A DNA stretch of 64,000 nucleotides from Actinomycetota bacterium (GCA_016870215.1 VGCD01000003.1:1-64000), one strand, 5' to 3'; shown: positions 45,839 through 55,124, numbered from the stretch's first letter. Translations and numbers: made by a program. Notes: generated by a model not told the origin, from the sequence alone.

Positions 45839-45860
45839 TCTCCTGCACAACGACAGGAGA
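45839..45860 (+). promoter_or_regulatory. Shine-Dalgarno-sequestering hairpin before the M23 gene
   Basis: TCTCCTG (45839-45845) and CAGGAGA (45854-45860) form a perfect 7-bp stem with an 8-base loop that encloses AGGAG just before ATG 45865. A second CTCCTG at 45821-45826 could compete for the same Shine-Dalgarno site. Confidence 0.55.
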
Positions 45861-45864
45861 CATC

Positions 45865-47199
45865 ATGGTTCGCCAGCAAAACCGCACATTCACAGGTCGC
45901 ATCGTCATCGCGGCGGCAACCCTCGCCACCGTGGTTGTCGGCCTGTCGAGCCAGGCTCAGGCTGCTCCTGCTCCGAGTGGCTCTGGTTCTCCTTCTCGCT
46001 CCATGCCACGTCTCGGTGAAAGCGGACCTCATGTTGCCGCTCTTCAGCAGGCACTCGTGCGCAATGGCTTCACTTTGCGCGGTGGTGTGACAGGTACGTT
46101 CGACCAAAACACGGTTCGCACGCTGGTGAATTTCCAGCGTGTCGTCGGCCTAAAGACGACCGGAACTGTCGATGTGAATACAGCCAAAGTTTTGAAGTTG
46201 TCCCAGACTGAAACTGCTCAACTTCAGACTCTTGCCGTGTTGCCCGTGCGTGGCATGCGCAACAAGTCGGTGCTCGATCTTCAGAAGGCCCTCGTGACTG
46301 CAGGTGTCACACTTCCTGGCGGGGTCGACGGTTTCTTTGGTCGAGGAACAGCATCTGCTCTCAGCGCATTTCAAACCTCTAAGGGTCTCCCAGTGACCGG
46401 AATCATCGACTCTGCAACAGCAAATGCACTGGGCCTTGCCGTTCCAGCAACATCAACTACGGCATCCGCTTCTGTCATCTCTGCCGTGCCAGCAGCCACC
46501 GCAGCAGCGTCCCCCACTTCAGCACCATCGATCACGAAACTCGATGTTGCATCTCTTCCTCGCCGCGGTGATCGTTCAGAAGCTGTCAAGACACTGCAAA
46601 ATTCACTCATCTCTCGCGGTATCACCGTGAAGGGCGGAGCAGACGGCATCTTTGGTGGAGGAACAGCAGTTGCTCTGCAGGCATATCAAACTTCACAAGG
46701 CTTGAGCGCAAGTGGCGAACTTGACTACCGCACAGCCCTTTCATTGGCTCTTGTCGATGAGCCAACCGTGAAACTCGCAGCCTTTCCTGTGCAGGGCCGC
46801 TGCTCATTCTCCGACACCTGGCACGCCCCCCGCGGTGAGCGCCTTCACCTTGGAGTTGACATCATTGCTCCCCGCGGAAAACTGATCTACGCGGTCGCCG
46901 ATGGAACGATCACCAAGATGTACTCGGTCGGCAAAGATGCCAATGCTGGAAATGGCTTCCGTCTGACGATGGCTGACGGCACATATTTTTTCTACGGCCA
47001 CCTCGACACGATCGCTGCGGGAATCACCGTCGGCGTACCTGTGAAGGCCGGACAAGTGCTCGGCACCGTCGGTTCTACTGGCAACACAAATACACCCCAC
47101 CTTCACTTTGAGGTTCACCCTGGTGGCGGCGAAGCGGTTAACCCGTACTCAATCGTGAAGGCCATTGATGAGTGCAATGTGACGACAGCTCGCGGATGA
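45865..47199 (+). CDS. Secreted M23-family metallopeptidase with three peptidoglycan-binding repeats
   Basis: The 444-residue protein has a signal peptide (about 1-34, basic N-terminus, hydrophobic 12-28, AQA site). Three PG_binding_1 repeats follow at about 48-112, 126-190 and 230-295, each ending G-x-x-D-x-x-T-A. The M23 domain at 325-430 has Zn ligands in HLGVD (His328, Asp332) and HLHFE (His412, His414). It should cut peptidoglycan cross-links outside the cell. Its Shine-Dalgarno site lies in a hairpin, suggesting translational control. Confidence 0.92.
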   Translation: MVRQQNRTFTGRIVIAAATLATVVVGLSSQAQAAPAPSGSGSPSRSMPRLGESGPHVAALQQALVRNGFTLRGGVTGTFDQNTVRTLVNFQRVVGLKTTGTVDVNTAKVLKLSQTETAQLQTLAVLPVRGMRNKSVLDLQKALVTAGVTLPGGVDGFFGRGTASALSAFQTSKGLPVTGIIDSATANALGLAVPATSTTASASVISAVPAATAAASPTSAPSITKLDVASLPRRGDRSEAVKTLQNSLISRGITVKGGADGIFGGGTAVALQAYQTSQGLSASGELDYRTALSLALVDEPTVKLAAFPVQGRCSFSDTWHAPRGERLHLGVDIIAPRGKLIYAVADGTITKMYSVGKDANAGNGFRLTMADGTYFFYGHLDTIAAGITVGVPVKAGQVLGTVGSTGNTNTPHLHFEVHPGGGEAVNPYSIVKAIDECNVTTARG

Positions 47200-47227
47200 G
47201 GATAAGGAACCAAGCAAACCAACTTGC

Positions 47228-48319
47228 CTATTTGGCAACTTCATAAAAGGCATTGACAGAATGGTCGACCTGAAGTCGCTCAAATGTGGTGAACCCAGCT
47301 TTCAGAGCCATTGAACGAGCAAGACTTTCCGGTAGCCCAAGCGTGCCTAATCCTGCACCGTTGGGCTCAGACATCGCCGATGACATGCAGGACAAAATGC
47401 TGATTCCGTACATGAGAGATGCCATCGGATTGCTCTGGACATTGTCTTCAAATGTGTCGAGCGCCTTGATGTCAACTAAGAGCCATCGTCCCTGCTCGGC
47501 GAGAATCCCAAAGATCTGATTAATCATCTGTTGCGGTGCGGTCATGTCGTGAATGCAGTCAAAAGTGGTCACGAGATCGATGGTTCCCGTAGCAGGCATT
47601 GGATGGTCGTCAGGGTGATGAAACGAGACATTCGCGAGGCCACTCGAAGCAAGCTTCTCATTCGCGCGCTCCAATGCGAATCGCGAGATGTCATAGCCCT
47701 TAAAAGTCGACTTTGGGAATGCTTCCGCAAGAATCATCAAGGCGCTCCCCGCACCGCAGCCGATGTCAACGACCCGAATACCTTCGTCAAGTTGAGATTT
47801 CAGACCCTGCAACGCCGGAACGACTTTTGACAAGAGATTGGCACGACTCCAGGGTTCGAAACTTCGCTCAATACCCACCGCGCCCTCCGGACCGTGACTG
47901 TCGTAATCGCAGCCAACGCCGGTCTGGAATGCGCGCGGCATGTCACGAAGTGCCTGCATCGTCTGCGGAAGGCGATGAAACATTCCCATACCAAAATGTT
48001 CACTGTCGTCGTTTGCCAGAACGTCAACCGCCGGTTCAGACAGACCAAACACCACACTGTTGTCTTGTTGTTGCCACTCAACGATGCGAGCTGCAGCCTG
48101 ATTGTGCAGCCACTCCCTTACCCAACGTTCATGGAGTCCCGTCCTGTATGCCAGCTCAGCACTTGTCATCCAACCCGACACTTGCGCCATAGCGCGATAC
48201 AAACCCAAAGAGTCACCCAGATGAATCATTCCGGCTGTTACTGCACCTTCGAGCTTGCTGAACACCTGGAACGCAAACAACTTGCGTTGGTCGTCTTTCG
48301 AGAGTGCACTGATATCCAT
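47228..48319 (-). CDS. Class I SAM methyltransferase with N-terminal winged-helix region
   Basis: The 363-residue protein has an N-terminal helical/winged-helix part (about 12-100, MTSAELAYRTGLHERWVREWLHNQ) as in O-methyltransferase-like proteins. The SAM-binding motif VDIGCGAGSAL (184-194) follows. The substrate is unknown, and many relatives methylate small molecules. ATG 48319 is strongly preferred because TATTGT ends six bases upstream, although the open frame extends to 48643. It lies beyond the exporter operon but has its own promoter. Confidence 0.82.
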   Translation of the reverse strand: MDISALSKDDQRKLFAFQVFSKLEGAVTAGMIHLGDSLGLYRAMAQVSGWMTSAELAYRTGLHERWVREWLHNQAAARIVEWQQQDNSVVFGLSEPAVDVLANDDSEHFGMGMFHRLPQTMQALRDMPRAFQTGVGCDYDSHGPEGAVGIERSFEPWSRANLLSKVVPALQGLKSQLDEGIRVVDIGCGAGSALMILAEAFPKSTFKGYDISRFALERANEKLASSGLANVSFHHPDDHPMPATGTIDLVTTFDCIHDMTAPQQMINQIFGILAEQGRWLLVDIKALDTFEDNVQSNPMASLMYGISILSCMSSAMSEPNGAGLGTLGLPESLARSMALKAGFTTFERLQVDHSVNAFYEVAK

Positions 48320-48325
48320 GCAAAG

Positions 48326-48331
48326 ACAATA
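48326..48331 (-). promoter_or_regulatory. Leaderless-type -10 box, methyltransferase
   Basis: TATTGT on the minus strand ends six bases before ATG 48319. Confidence 0.55.
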
Positions 48332-48348
48332 GTTACCAGATGTGATGG

Positions 48349-49026
48349 TTAGTACGTGCGCATCTCGATTGGTAGATGCTCGAGCGTCGAAAGACGAGTG
48401 ACTCCGAATGATGAGCCGTCCTTCATGTCCATACTGGTCACCCGAGATACCGACGAGTGACCAAGAACGAATCGCTCCCATTCCCACGGTGTTGCTGCGA
48501 GTCCGAGGAGATGACAAATCACGACGCTGTTCGTGCCAGCGTGAGCGATGAGAGCAACCCGGTGACTCTTCGGACCTGTTGTCCACACCGGTAGATCGCC
48601 ACCGATCGGAACCATATTGCGTTCTTCCAGAAACAACTTGCACCCAAGGTTGATTCGCTGGACAAAGTCGGCGACATTCTCACCGCCGTCAAGACCGGAC
48701 CAACGCTCGACACTGGTCTTCTCCCGCTCGGCACGATATGCGGCCTCTGCACGTGCAACAGGTGTGCCATGCCAAATCGGATTACGAATCTCCTCAAGCC
48801 ACGGTTCAATCACAAGATCGTGACCCAACACTTCGAGTACGGGCTCGGCGGTCTGACGAGTTCGAAGCAGTGGCGAGACAAGCACCTCATCGAAATGCTC
48901 TCCACGAAGCGAGTCCGCCAACAACTTGGCCTGCTGATGACCGCGCACAGTAAGGGGTGGGTTGTCGACGTTGAGACCATCGCGCACCCATTCGGGCTCG
49001 GCATGACGTATGAGTGTGATTTCCAC
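48349..49026 (-). CDS. Histidine phosphatase family protein
   Basis: The 225-residue protein begins MEITLIRHAEPEW with the phosphohistidine RHA (7-9). It has VSPLLRTRQTAEPV and VALIAHAGTNSVVICHLLG with the second His. It is distinct from the paralogue at 37573. It follows the lipoprotein gene by 12 bases and is probably the last gene of the exporter operon. No substrate is suggested by the sequence. Confidence 0.85.
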   Translation of the reverse strand: MEITLIRHAEPEWVRDGLNVDNPPLTVRGHQQAKLLADSLRGEHFDEVLVSPLLRTRQTAEPVLEVLGHDLVIEPWLEEIRNPIWHGTPVARAEAAYRAEREKTSVERWSGLDGGENVADFVQRINLGCKLFLEERNMVPIGGDLPVWTTGPKSHRVALIAHAGTNSVVICHLLGLAATPWEWERFVLGHSSVSRVTSMDMKDGSSFGVTRLSTLEHLPIEMRTY

Positions 49027-49038
49027 AGAGACCTTCGA

Positions 49039-49761
49039 TCAGGTAGGGACGTCGAAATCGATACCACAGGCGTCGAATGCTCGTTGATATTGGGATATGT
49101 ACTGTGCGCTCGAAGAGCCCTGGTTGCTGTAGTCGACGACCTTCGACACTTCTTCACCAAGACAGAACGCCTCGTCAGCGGTCAGAGTCAATTGAAATGA
49201 GTTTCCAATGAGAATTCCTAGTGCTGCGACCTCACTGTCCGTTTGAAGAGGTGACGTGTCCGGATCTGTGACATCAGTACCCAATTGAGTCGAAGGTGGC
49301 AGCGTGGCAGGAGCAACTTCGTCTGCTGCTGCCGCCATCGGAGCCCCACACTTTGAAAACAGGTATGACTCGACTGTCGCGCTCGCCACGAGTGCCGACC
49401 CATCTGTTACTTCCTCCACCGCTTTCTGCACAGTGACATCGGAGGCAGCAACAGCAAGATCCCAGTCCACCGAGTCAAGTGCTGTTTCCACCTCTGCGTA
49501 GGCGCTCAACACCTCATCAATAGAGGGAACTACGCCATCTGGTGCATCAACTCGCGCAGCATTCAGAACGTTCTGATTAGCAATGATGTCAAGCCGTAAA
49601 GATGCGGACGACTCTGCAGCGACCGCATCAAGACCTTGAGAAAGTACGCCGGTGACCGACGCAAGTGAGGTACGTCTACCGCACACATCGAACGCCGTCT
49701 CCTGCGAGCATCCGGTTGTGAGAGCAGACAAAAGCAGAACAGGAATCAGCGATCTTCTCAT
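49039..49761 (-). CDS. Putative lipoprotein of unknown function
   Basis: Starting from ATG 49761, the protein has a short lipoprotein signal peptide (MRRSLIPVLLLSALTTGC) with the lipidated Cys at residue 18. The exported part of about 220 residues is Asp/Ala/Ser-rich, with a central Thr/Pro/Asp linker and a few cysteines that could pair. No family is recognised. ATG 49761 overlaps the upstream transporter's stop by 4 bases (ATGA), so it is translationally coupled and may work with that exporter. Confidence 0.75.
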   Translation of the reverse strand: MRRSLIPVLLLSALTTGCSQETAFDVCGRRTSLASVTGVLSQGLDAVAAESSASLRLDIIANQNVLNAARVDAPDGVVPSIDEVLSAYAEVETALDSVDWDLAVAASDVTVQKAVEEVTDGSALVASATVESYLFSKCGAPMAAAADEVAPATLPPSTQLGTDVTDPDTSPLQTDSEVAALGILIGNSFQLTLTADEAFCLGEEVSKVVDYSNQGSSSAQYISQYQRAFDACGIDFDVPT

Positions 49762-51560
49762 TGTGCGATGTCCACTTCGGTTGCCTGAACCCATGCGTCG
49801 TACAATTTGCTGTAGTGGCTGTCTCGCAACAGAAGTTCGCTGTGGGGCCCGTCCTCCACCAGTTTGCCGTCCTCGACAACGAGAACTCTGTCAGCTCGCG
49901 CCGCCGTTGAAAGCCGATGGGCTATAGCGATGGATGTTCTGCCCCCCGACAGCAGTTCCAAAGCGTGACTCAGACGAACTTCCGTCAGCGCATCCACCGA
50001 TGACGTTGCCTCGTCTAGGAGCAACACGTCGGGGCTTGAAGCAGCCGCTCTCACCAGTGCGACAAGTTGCCGTTCCCCTGCTGACAACAGACTGCCACGC
50101 TCGCCCACCTCAGTCGCCAGCCCATCTGGCAACGACATCAACCAATCTGTCAGGTCAAGGGATTCGAACAATCGATGTACACCGTTGTCGTCCAGTTCAG
50201 GTGCCGCGAAACGAACATTCATGCCAATGGTTCCAGTGAACAGAAAGGGCTCTTGTGGAACGACGACAACACGCCTTCGAAGGTCGGCATTGGCAACACG
50301 ACGTACGTCAACTCCTCCGAAGGTGACGAGACCGTTTGTCGGATCAGCAAATCGACCAATGAGTCGTCCAAGTGTCGACTTTCCCGATCCTGTCGTGCCA
50401 ACTATCGCGACACTTTGTCCGGCGGGAATCTGAACACTGATGTTGCGCAACACGGGAGCATCGTTTCCTGACTCGTCACCCCCACGAGCTGTGTAGGAAA
50501 AAGTGACATCCTCAATCCGGATGTCGAGAGGCCCCTTCGGTAACGGAATCGGCTCTGTCGCTGGCGGGGGACCCACTGGGGTGTCGAGGATTCCGAGTAC
50601 CCGCCGCATTCCAGCTACTGCAGTCTGTGTTTGATCTAGCACCTCTGTGAATTCCGCGATCGGCTCAAGGAATCGATACGTGAGGAAAATGAAGCCGATC
50701 ATTGCGCCAGTAGTTAGTTCCTGGGATGGGCCCATGACCACACCAACTGAAACAACTGCACACACAGAGAGAACCGAGAACACTTCACCAGAAGGGAAGA
50801 GAAATGCACCGAGGATGCTCGCCTTCACCCAGCTACGTCGTCTTTCTCGAGCAATGTTCTCCACCTTTTTGACGTACGTCTCGCTGCAGTCATACGCCTG
50901 CAAGGTTTCGATGCCGGATGCGTACTCTGAAATCGACCCGAGCAGTTCCGCGTTTTGCTCTCGCGTGCGAGTATGCGCTCGAACAAGATGGCTCTGAACC
51001 ACACGCAGCACAAACGCAAGGGGCATAGCAACCACGAACGCCACAAGGGCGAGCACCCAGTTGTACGCAATCATCACACCAGCAACCATCAACATCAATG
51101 TTCCGTCCAACAAGAACGCAAGGGCGCCCCAGGAAAAAAACATCTGCAGAGTCTCGATGTCGCTCGTCACACGACTCACCAACGCACCACGGCGCTCCTC
51201 ATTATGGTCTGAGATCGACAGATGGTGAATGTGGTCAAAGAGCGTGACTCGCAACAAAAAAAGTCCTTGCTCCGCACGCCGACCAAGGCGATACACCGCA
51301 GTTCTCAGACACCACCCGGTGACAATCACCAGAATCACGCCAATGGCGACGAGTCGCACCACATAGCCAACATCGACCGCTCCGTCTTGCAAGCCATGGT
51401 CGATCGCTAACTGCAGCAATATTGGCACCACCACTCTTGCCCCGGCGCCTACGAATGCGAGCAGAAACGTCAGAAGAAACCCTTGCCGGAGAACCGGCGC
51501 AATATCCACGCCACGACCAATGACACCAATTGCTCCGCGATGTGATTCAGGTTCGCTCAT
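49758..51560 (-). CDS. ABC exporter, fused membrane and ATPase domains (second half-transporter)
   Basis: The 600-residue protein has six predicted membrane helices over about 1-320. The ATPase domain follows, with Walker A GTTGSGKSTLG, Q-loop and LSAGERQLVALVRA signature, and Walker B VLLLDEATSSVD. It has canonical catalytic residues. It overlaps the upstream half-transporter by 4 bases and the lipoprotein gene by 4 bases. It probably forms a heterodimer with the upstream gene's product. The export substrate is unknown. Confidence 0.9.
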   Translation of the reverse strand: MSEPESHRGAIGVIGRGVDIAPVLRQGFLLTFLLAFVGAGARVVVPILLQLAIDHGLQDGAVDVGYVVRLVAIGVILVIVTGWCLRTAVYRLGRRAEQGLFLLRVTLFDHIHHLSISDHNEERRGALVSRVTSDIETLQMFFSWGALAFLLDGTLMLMVAGVMIAYNWVLALVAFVVAMPLAFVLRVVQSHLVRAHTRTREQNAELLGSISEYASGIETLQAYDCSETYVKKVENIARERRRSWVKASILGAFLFPSGEVFSVLSVCAVVSVGVVMGPSQELTTGAMIGFIFLTYRFLEPIAEFTEVLDQTQTAVAGMRRVLGILDTPVGPPPATEPIPLPKGPLDIRIEDVTFSYTARGGDESGNDAPVLRNISVQIPAGQSVAIVGTTGSGKSTLGRLIGRFADPTNGLVTFGGVDVRRVANADLRRRVVVVPQEPFLFTGTIGMNVRFAAPELDDNGVHRLFESLDLTDWLMSLPDGLATEVGERGSLLSAGERQLVALVRAAASSPDVLLLDEATSSVDALTEVRLSHALELLSGGRTSIAIAHRLSTAARADRVLVVEDGKLVEDGPHSELLLRDSHYSKLYDAWVQATEVDIAQ

Positions 51561-53377
51561 GCATCACCTCTACGCGCGACAGCGAATGCGGCCATAAGTT
51601 CTCGATAGTCGTTGTTCTCCGCCAACAACTGTTCGTTGGCGCCGTGACCTGCCACTCGCCCCGAGTCGATGTATATGACTTTGTCGGCCAGTGCGATTGT
51701 TGACGGACGTGACGCCACAATCAAAACCGACTGCACCAACTCGGTTCGAGATAGAGCATCGATGACGCGTTGCTCTGTGTCCGGATCCAGTGCTGAAGTG
51801 GTGTCATCAAGCAGCAACACCTGTGGACGTCCCGCTAAAGCTCGGGCGAGGGCAAGACGTTGCCGTTGGCCGCCACTGAGACTGACTCCTCGCTCACCCA
51901 CCACTGTCGCGAGATGTGGGTCGATGTCCCACACAAAATCCGCCTGCGCGACAGAGATGGCTGAGCGAATATCGTCTTCTGAAAGATTTCGACCCAGATC
52001 AATGTTAAAGCGGAGTGTCTCTGAAAAGAGAAATGGCTCTTGAAAGACGATGTGCGCCTTTCCACCACTCACAGCTACAGACCCCGATGACGGCATCTGC
52101 AAGCCCGCAATTGTCCGCATCAGGGTGGTCTTTCCGCATCCTGTTGCGCCAACGACGGCGACGGTTTCTCCACGAGACACGGAGAATGAGACGTCCTCCA
52201 AGACAATTGAGGGACCAAAGACAACACGAAGGTTGCTGACCCGCAACACCTCGCGCTCGTCGCCCAGCCTCTCTGTATCAAGGTCGACCACCGTCGGACG
52301 CGGTTCTAGTGGTTCATCCATCACCTCGCGAAGTCGGTTCCAACCGGCAAGAGAATGGGGCAAGTCGGACAGGGCAAAACCAATGATGCGAAGCGGCATT
52401 GCAAGCAATGTGAACAGATACATGGCCGCTGCGAGATCGCCGACCGTGAGATCACCGCTCTTGACACGGTACGCACCCAGCAACAGCACAACGAGATTTG
52501 CGATGGAAGGAATTGCGTCAAGCAGAGCTTCAAAACTCGATCGTCGGCGGACAGTCTCCACTCTCGCATCTCGGAGATCTGCCGTGATGCTCGAAAGTCT
52601 TGCGGTCTCTCGTTCTTCGGCCCCGAATGCCTTGACGACACTGACAGCTTCAAAACTTTCCAGCACTTGTTCACTCAGCACGCCCAAGTGTTCTTGGGCT
52701 TTGTTGTAGTAGACGTCTACTCGCTTCTGGTACCAAATGTTCATGAAAAGAAGCAACGGAATAATGACTGACGCAATCAAACCCAGAGATGAGTCGAGCG
52801 CCCACATGCCTGTTGTACTGACGACCAACAACAGAACAACTGAACTTGCATAGGGAAGCGGAGCGAGCACGCTGACGCTTGCATCGGCGTCGACTCCAGC
52901 TCGAGAAATCATGTCCCCTGTCTGTCGTCGCGCATGCCACGACACCGGCTGAGCTGCCATGCGCTGGACAACTTCATTCGAAATTTCCTCAGCGACTCCC
53001 CACTCTGTCTTTCCAGCCCACGTGCGTCGCACGACGACGCCAGTGGCCCGAACAAATGCAATGGCCAGAAGTATCAAACATCCGCTGAGAAGGACCCCGA
53101 CAGAAACAGCATCGCCATCGAATCGAGGCACAATGACATTGTCGGTGACCCAACGCACACCGAGCGATGAACCGGCGGTGCACAACGCGTACAAGAAGGC
53201 ACCCGAAACTGCAATTGCGAACGTCAGAGGTTTGCGTCGCACGTGAGAGACAATCAGGTTCACCGCTGCGCGTGCGCGATTCGGCGAGGCTGCAGGAGCG
53301 ACGGATGCCATCTCGTCATTCTTGTCGTTAGGCAGACCTGGAACAGGCACTAGGTCTTTGTGCTGTCCTACACTCAT
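51557..53377 (-). CDS. ABC exporter, fused membrane and ATPase domains (first half-transporter)
   Basis: The 606-residue protein has six predicted membrane helices after a cytosolic N-terminal extension of about 50 residues. The ATPase domain shows Walker A GATGCGKTTLM, signature SLSGGQRQRLALARAL and LLLDDTTSALD. The last has Asp in the second acidic position of Walker B instead of the catalytic Glu, which is usual in the degenerate half of heterodimeric exporters. It heads the unit leading to the lipoprotein and phosphatase genes. Its start is 3 bases from the divergent doxX start. Confidence 0.88.
   Translation of the reverse strand: MSVGQHKDLVPVPGLPNDKNDEMASVAPAASPNRARAAVNLIVSHVRRKPLTFAIAVSGAFLYALCTAGSSLGVRWVTDNVIVPRFDGDAVSVGVLLSGCLILLAIAFVRATGVVVRRTWAGKTEWGVAEEISNEVVQRMAAQPVSWHARRQTGDMISRAGVDADASVSVLAPLPYASSVVLLLVVSTTGMWALDSSLGLIASVIIPLLLFMNIWYQKRVDVYYNKAQEHLGVLSEQVLESFEAVSVVKAFGAEERETARLSSITADLRDARVETVRRRSSFEALLDAIPSIANLVVLLLGAYRVKSGDLTVGDLAAAMYLFTLLAMPLRIIGFALSDLPHSLAGWNRLREVMDEPLEPRPTVVDLDTERLGDEREVLRVSNLRVVFGPSIVLEDVSFSVSRGETVAVVGATGCGKTTLMRTIAGLQMPSSGSVAVSGGKAHIVFQEPFLFSETLRFNIDLGRNLSEDDIRSAISVAQADFVWDIDPHLATVVGERGVSLSGGQRQRLALARALAGRPQVLLLDDTTSALDPDTEQRVIDALSRTELVQSVLIVASRPSTIALADKVIYIDSGRVAGHGANEQLLAENNDYRELMAAFAVARRGDA
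53369..53374 (+). promoter_or_regulatory. Leaderless-type -10 box, doxX
   Basis: TACACT ends six bases before ATG 53381 and lies within the first codons of the divergent ABC gene. Confidence 0.5.
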
Positions 53378-53380
53378 GAC

Positions 53381-53881
53381 ATGACATCAATAGACTTTGG
53401 TCTTCTCATCATTCGGTTGTTTCTTGGTATCTCCCTCGCCTACCACGGCTACAACAAAGTTTTCGGTGGTGGTGGGCTCGCCGGAACTGCAGGTTGGTTC
53501 GGCAGTTTGGGTATGAAAGCACCAAAACTGCAGGCACGTGGTGCTGCATTCACGGAGATTGCTTCCGGACTGATGTTTGCTGCTGGTCTTCTCACTCCGC
53601 TTGCTGCAGCCGCGATGATCGGTCTGATGGTGGTCGCCATCGTAACGGTTCATTGGAAAGTGGGATTCTTCATCTTCCTTCCGAATGGCGGATGGGAATA
53701 CTGCGCATCGATCCTCATCACGGCCTGGGGAATCGCAGCGATTGGTTCAGGTACTGCGTCACTTGACAATGCATGGTCAATCGATCTTGGTAGCAACTGG
53801 GCAGCATTGACACCGATTATCGGCATCGGCGGCGCAGCTCTCCATCTGTTGGCGTTTTACCGGCCCGTGAAGAGCAACTGA
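53381..53881 (+). CDS. DoxX-family membrane protein
   Basis: The 166-residue protein has four membrane helices. It begins with DFGLLIIRLFLGISLAYHGYNKVFGGGGLAG, the DoxX/SURF4-like start, and has WKVGFFIFLPNGGWEYCASIL. DoxX proteins are quinone-linked or redox-related membrane proteins of mixed function. ATG 53381 is used because TACACT ends six bases before it. There is room for only 3 bases between this start and that of the divergent ABC gene. Confidence 0.85.
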   Translation: MTSIDFGLLIIRLFLGISLAYHGYNKVFGGGGLAGTAGWFGSLGMKAPKLQARGAAFTEIASGLMFAAGLLTPLAAAAMIGLMVVAIVTVHWKVGFFIFLPNGGWEYCASILITAWGIAAIGSGTASLDNAWSIDLGSNWAALTPIIGIGGAALHLLAFYRPVKSN

Positions 53882-53889
53882 CCTGCCCG

Positions 53890-54402
53890 ATGCAACGTGT
53901 TGCACGCCTGACAATCATCATCGTCTGTGTCGCACTAGCGGCAATGTGGGTGTACGCCTTCGGATTCTCACCACGCGAATCAATCAACAAGATCTACGAC
54001 GAATCATGGGCTTCTCAAGCAGAGTCCAGATGTACCAAGGCTCGGGAAGAGCGTGCAGAGTTGTCTGATCTGACCACCTTCAATGTCAAAGATGTTGCTG
54101 CGCTGGCCAAGCGTGCGGACATCATCGAAAAGGCAAACACATCACTCAAGTTGATGATCAGCGACCTCGAACTCATTGACATCAACAACGAGAAAGGTCG
54201 TGCACTGGTACCGCAGTGGCTCACCGATTACCGCACATACCTTGATGACCGCTCTGACTACGTGAATCTCTTACGCTCAGGCACTTTCAGCCGGTTTTCC
54301 GAGACTCAAGTTGAAGGCGTGCCGATATCAGAACGTATCGGCAAGTTCGCAAAGGATAACGAGATTCGCGCCTGCATTCCACCATTTGATCTCGTCACCT
54401 GA
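53890..54402 (+). CDS. Membrane-anchored protein of unknown function
   Basis: The 170-residue protein has one N-terminal membrane helix (about 5-27) and an exported, helical, charged domain rich in Glu, Lys and Arg (ESRCTKAREERAELSDLTT, DIIEKANTSLKLMI). Two cysteines could pair. No family is recognised. It follows doxX by 8 bases and is likely in the same transcript. Confidence 0.7.
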   Translation: MQRVARLTIIIVCVALAAMWVYAFGFSPRESINKIYDESWASQAESRCTKAREERAELSDLTTFNVKDVAALAKRADIIEKANTSLKLMISDLELIDINNEKGRALVPQWLTDYRTYLDDRSDYVNLLRSGTFSRFSETQVEGVPISERIGKFAKDNEIRACIPPFDLVT

Positions 54403-54407
54403 CGGAA

Positions 54408-55028
54408 TCAATCGTGACGCTTCCAACCTTCGCCCGGTTGATGCGATCGAACGATTCGGGCGGGTGCCCCAACTGCCACCGAGTTGTCTGGAATGTCCGT
54501 GGTGACAACTGAGTTCGCGCCTACAACCACGTGCTTTCCGATTGTCACTCCTGGCAGAACGACTGTTCCATGGCCGAGCCACGAACCGTCACCAATTCGC
54601 ACTGGAAGTTCCGGCTGAGTCTGTCTCGAAATTGGAACACTGACATCCTCGTATCCATGATTTTGATCGGTGATGTACACGTGGTGTCCGGTCCAGACAT
54701 CATTACCAATCTCGATGGAGAAGTGTCCGACAATTCCACTCCCCCTGCCGATCAAACATCGATCGCCGATAGAAACAACGGGAGTTGACAACATTTCCTG
54801 TCCGGGTGTCATACCCGCCGCGAGGGCGACATGAGGCCCAATCATCGTGTCTCGTCCGATGGAGATGTACTGCTCGTTGTAGAGAGTCGTCGGGGGCCAA
54901 CAAATAATGCTCCCCTCCCCGAATGCATGAAACCGCTTTCCACGGCCACCACGTGGTCCGATTGCTGCCCACCTAGACAAGGTGCCATGTGCACGAGCAA
55001 AGACCGCCCCTATTGTCCGCCGAACCAC
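54408..55028 (-). CDS. Hexapeptide-repeat acyltransferase (maltose-acetyltransferase-like)
   Basis: The 206-residue protein has a left-handed beta-helix of hexapeptide repeats. The segments SIEIGNDVWTGHHVYITDQNHGYEDV and VGANSVVTTDIPDNSVAVGAPARIV match acetyltransferases of the LacA/WbbJ type that modify sugars with acetyl-CoA. The acceptor is unknown. GTG 55028 is preceded by TAGCGT at leaderless spacing. It stands alone, convergent with the gene ending at 54402. Confidence 0.82.
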   Translation of the reverse strand: MVRRTIGAVFARAHGTLSRWAAIGPRGGRGKRFHAFGEGSIICWPPTTLYNEQYISIGRDTMIGPHVALAAGMTPGQEMLSTPVVSIGDRCLIGRGSGIVGHFSIEIGNDVWTGHHVYITDQNHGYEDVSVPISRQTQPELPVRIGDGSWLGHGTVVLPGVTIGKHVVVGANSVVTTDIPDNSVAVGAPARIVRSHQPGEGWKRHD

Positions 55029-55034
55029 ATGACA

Positions 55035-55040
55035 ACGCTA
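55035..55040 (-). promoter_or_regulatory. Leaderless-type -10 box, acyltransferase
   Basis: TAGCGT on the minus strand ends six bases before GTG 55028. Confidence 0.55.
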
Positions 55041-55118
55041 TCTATCGCTACCGAGCAGTCACCGTATGGATCACGGTGGTCACCGGTCTCCCTCGGGGGC
55101 AATAGCCGAGATCGTCCG

Positions 55119-55124
55119 TAACAT
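55119..55124 (+). promoter_or_regulatory. Leaderless-type -10 box, panB
   Basis: TAACAT ends seven bases before ATG 55132. Confidence 0.5.

Noticed and set aside
45738-45864. c-di-AMP (ydaO) riboswitch before the M23 wall hydrolase
   Set aside because: The gene class fits, but I could not find the conserved core of that riboswitch; only simple hairpins are visible. An Rfam scan would settle it.
48320-48643. N-terminal extension of the methyltransferase frame
   Set aside because: It lies antisense in the phosphatase gene region and upstream of a clean TATTGT box for ATG 48319.
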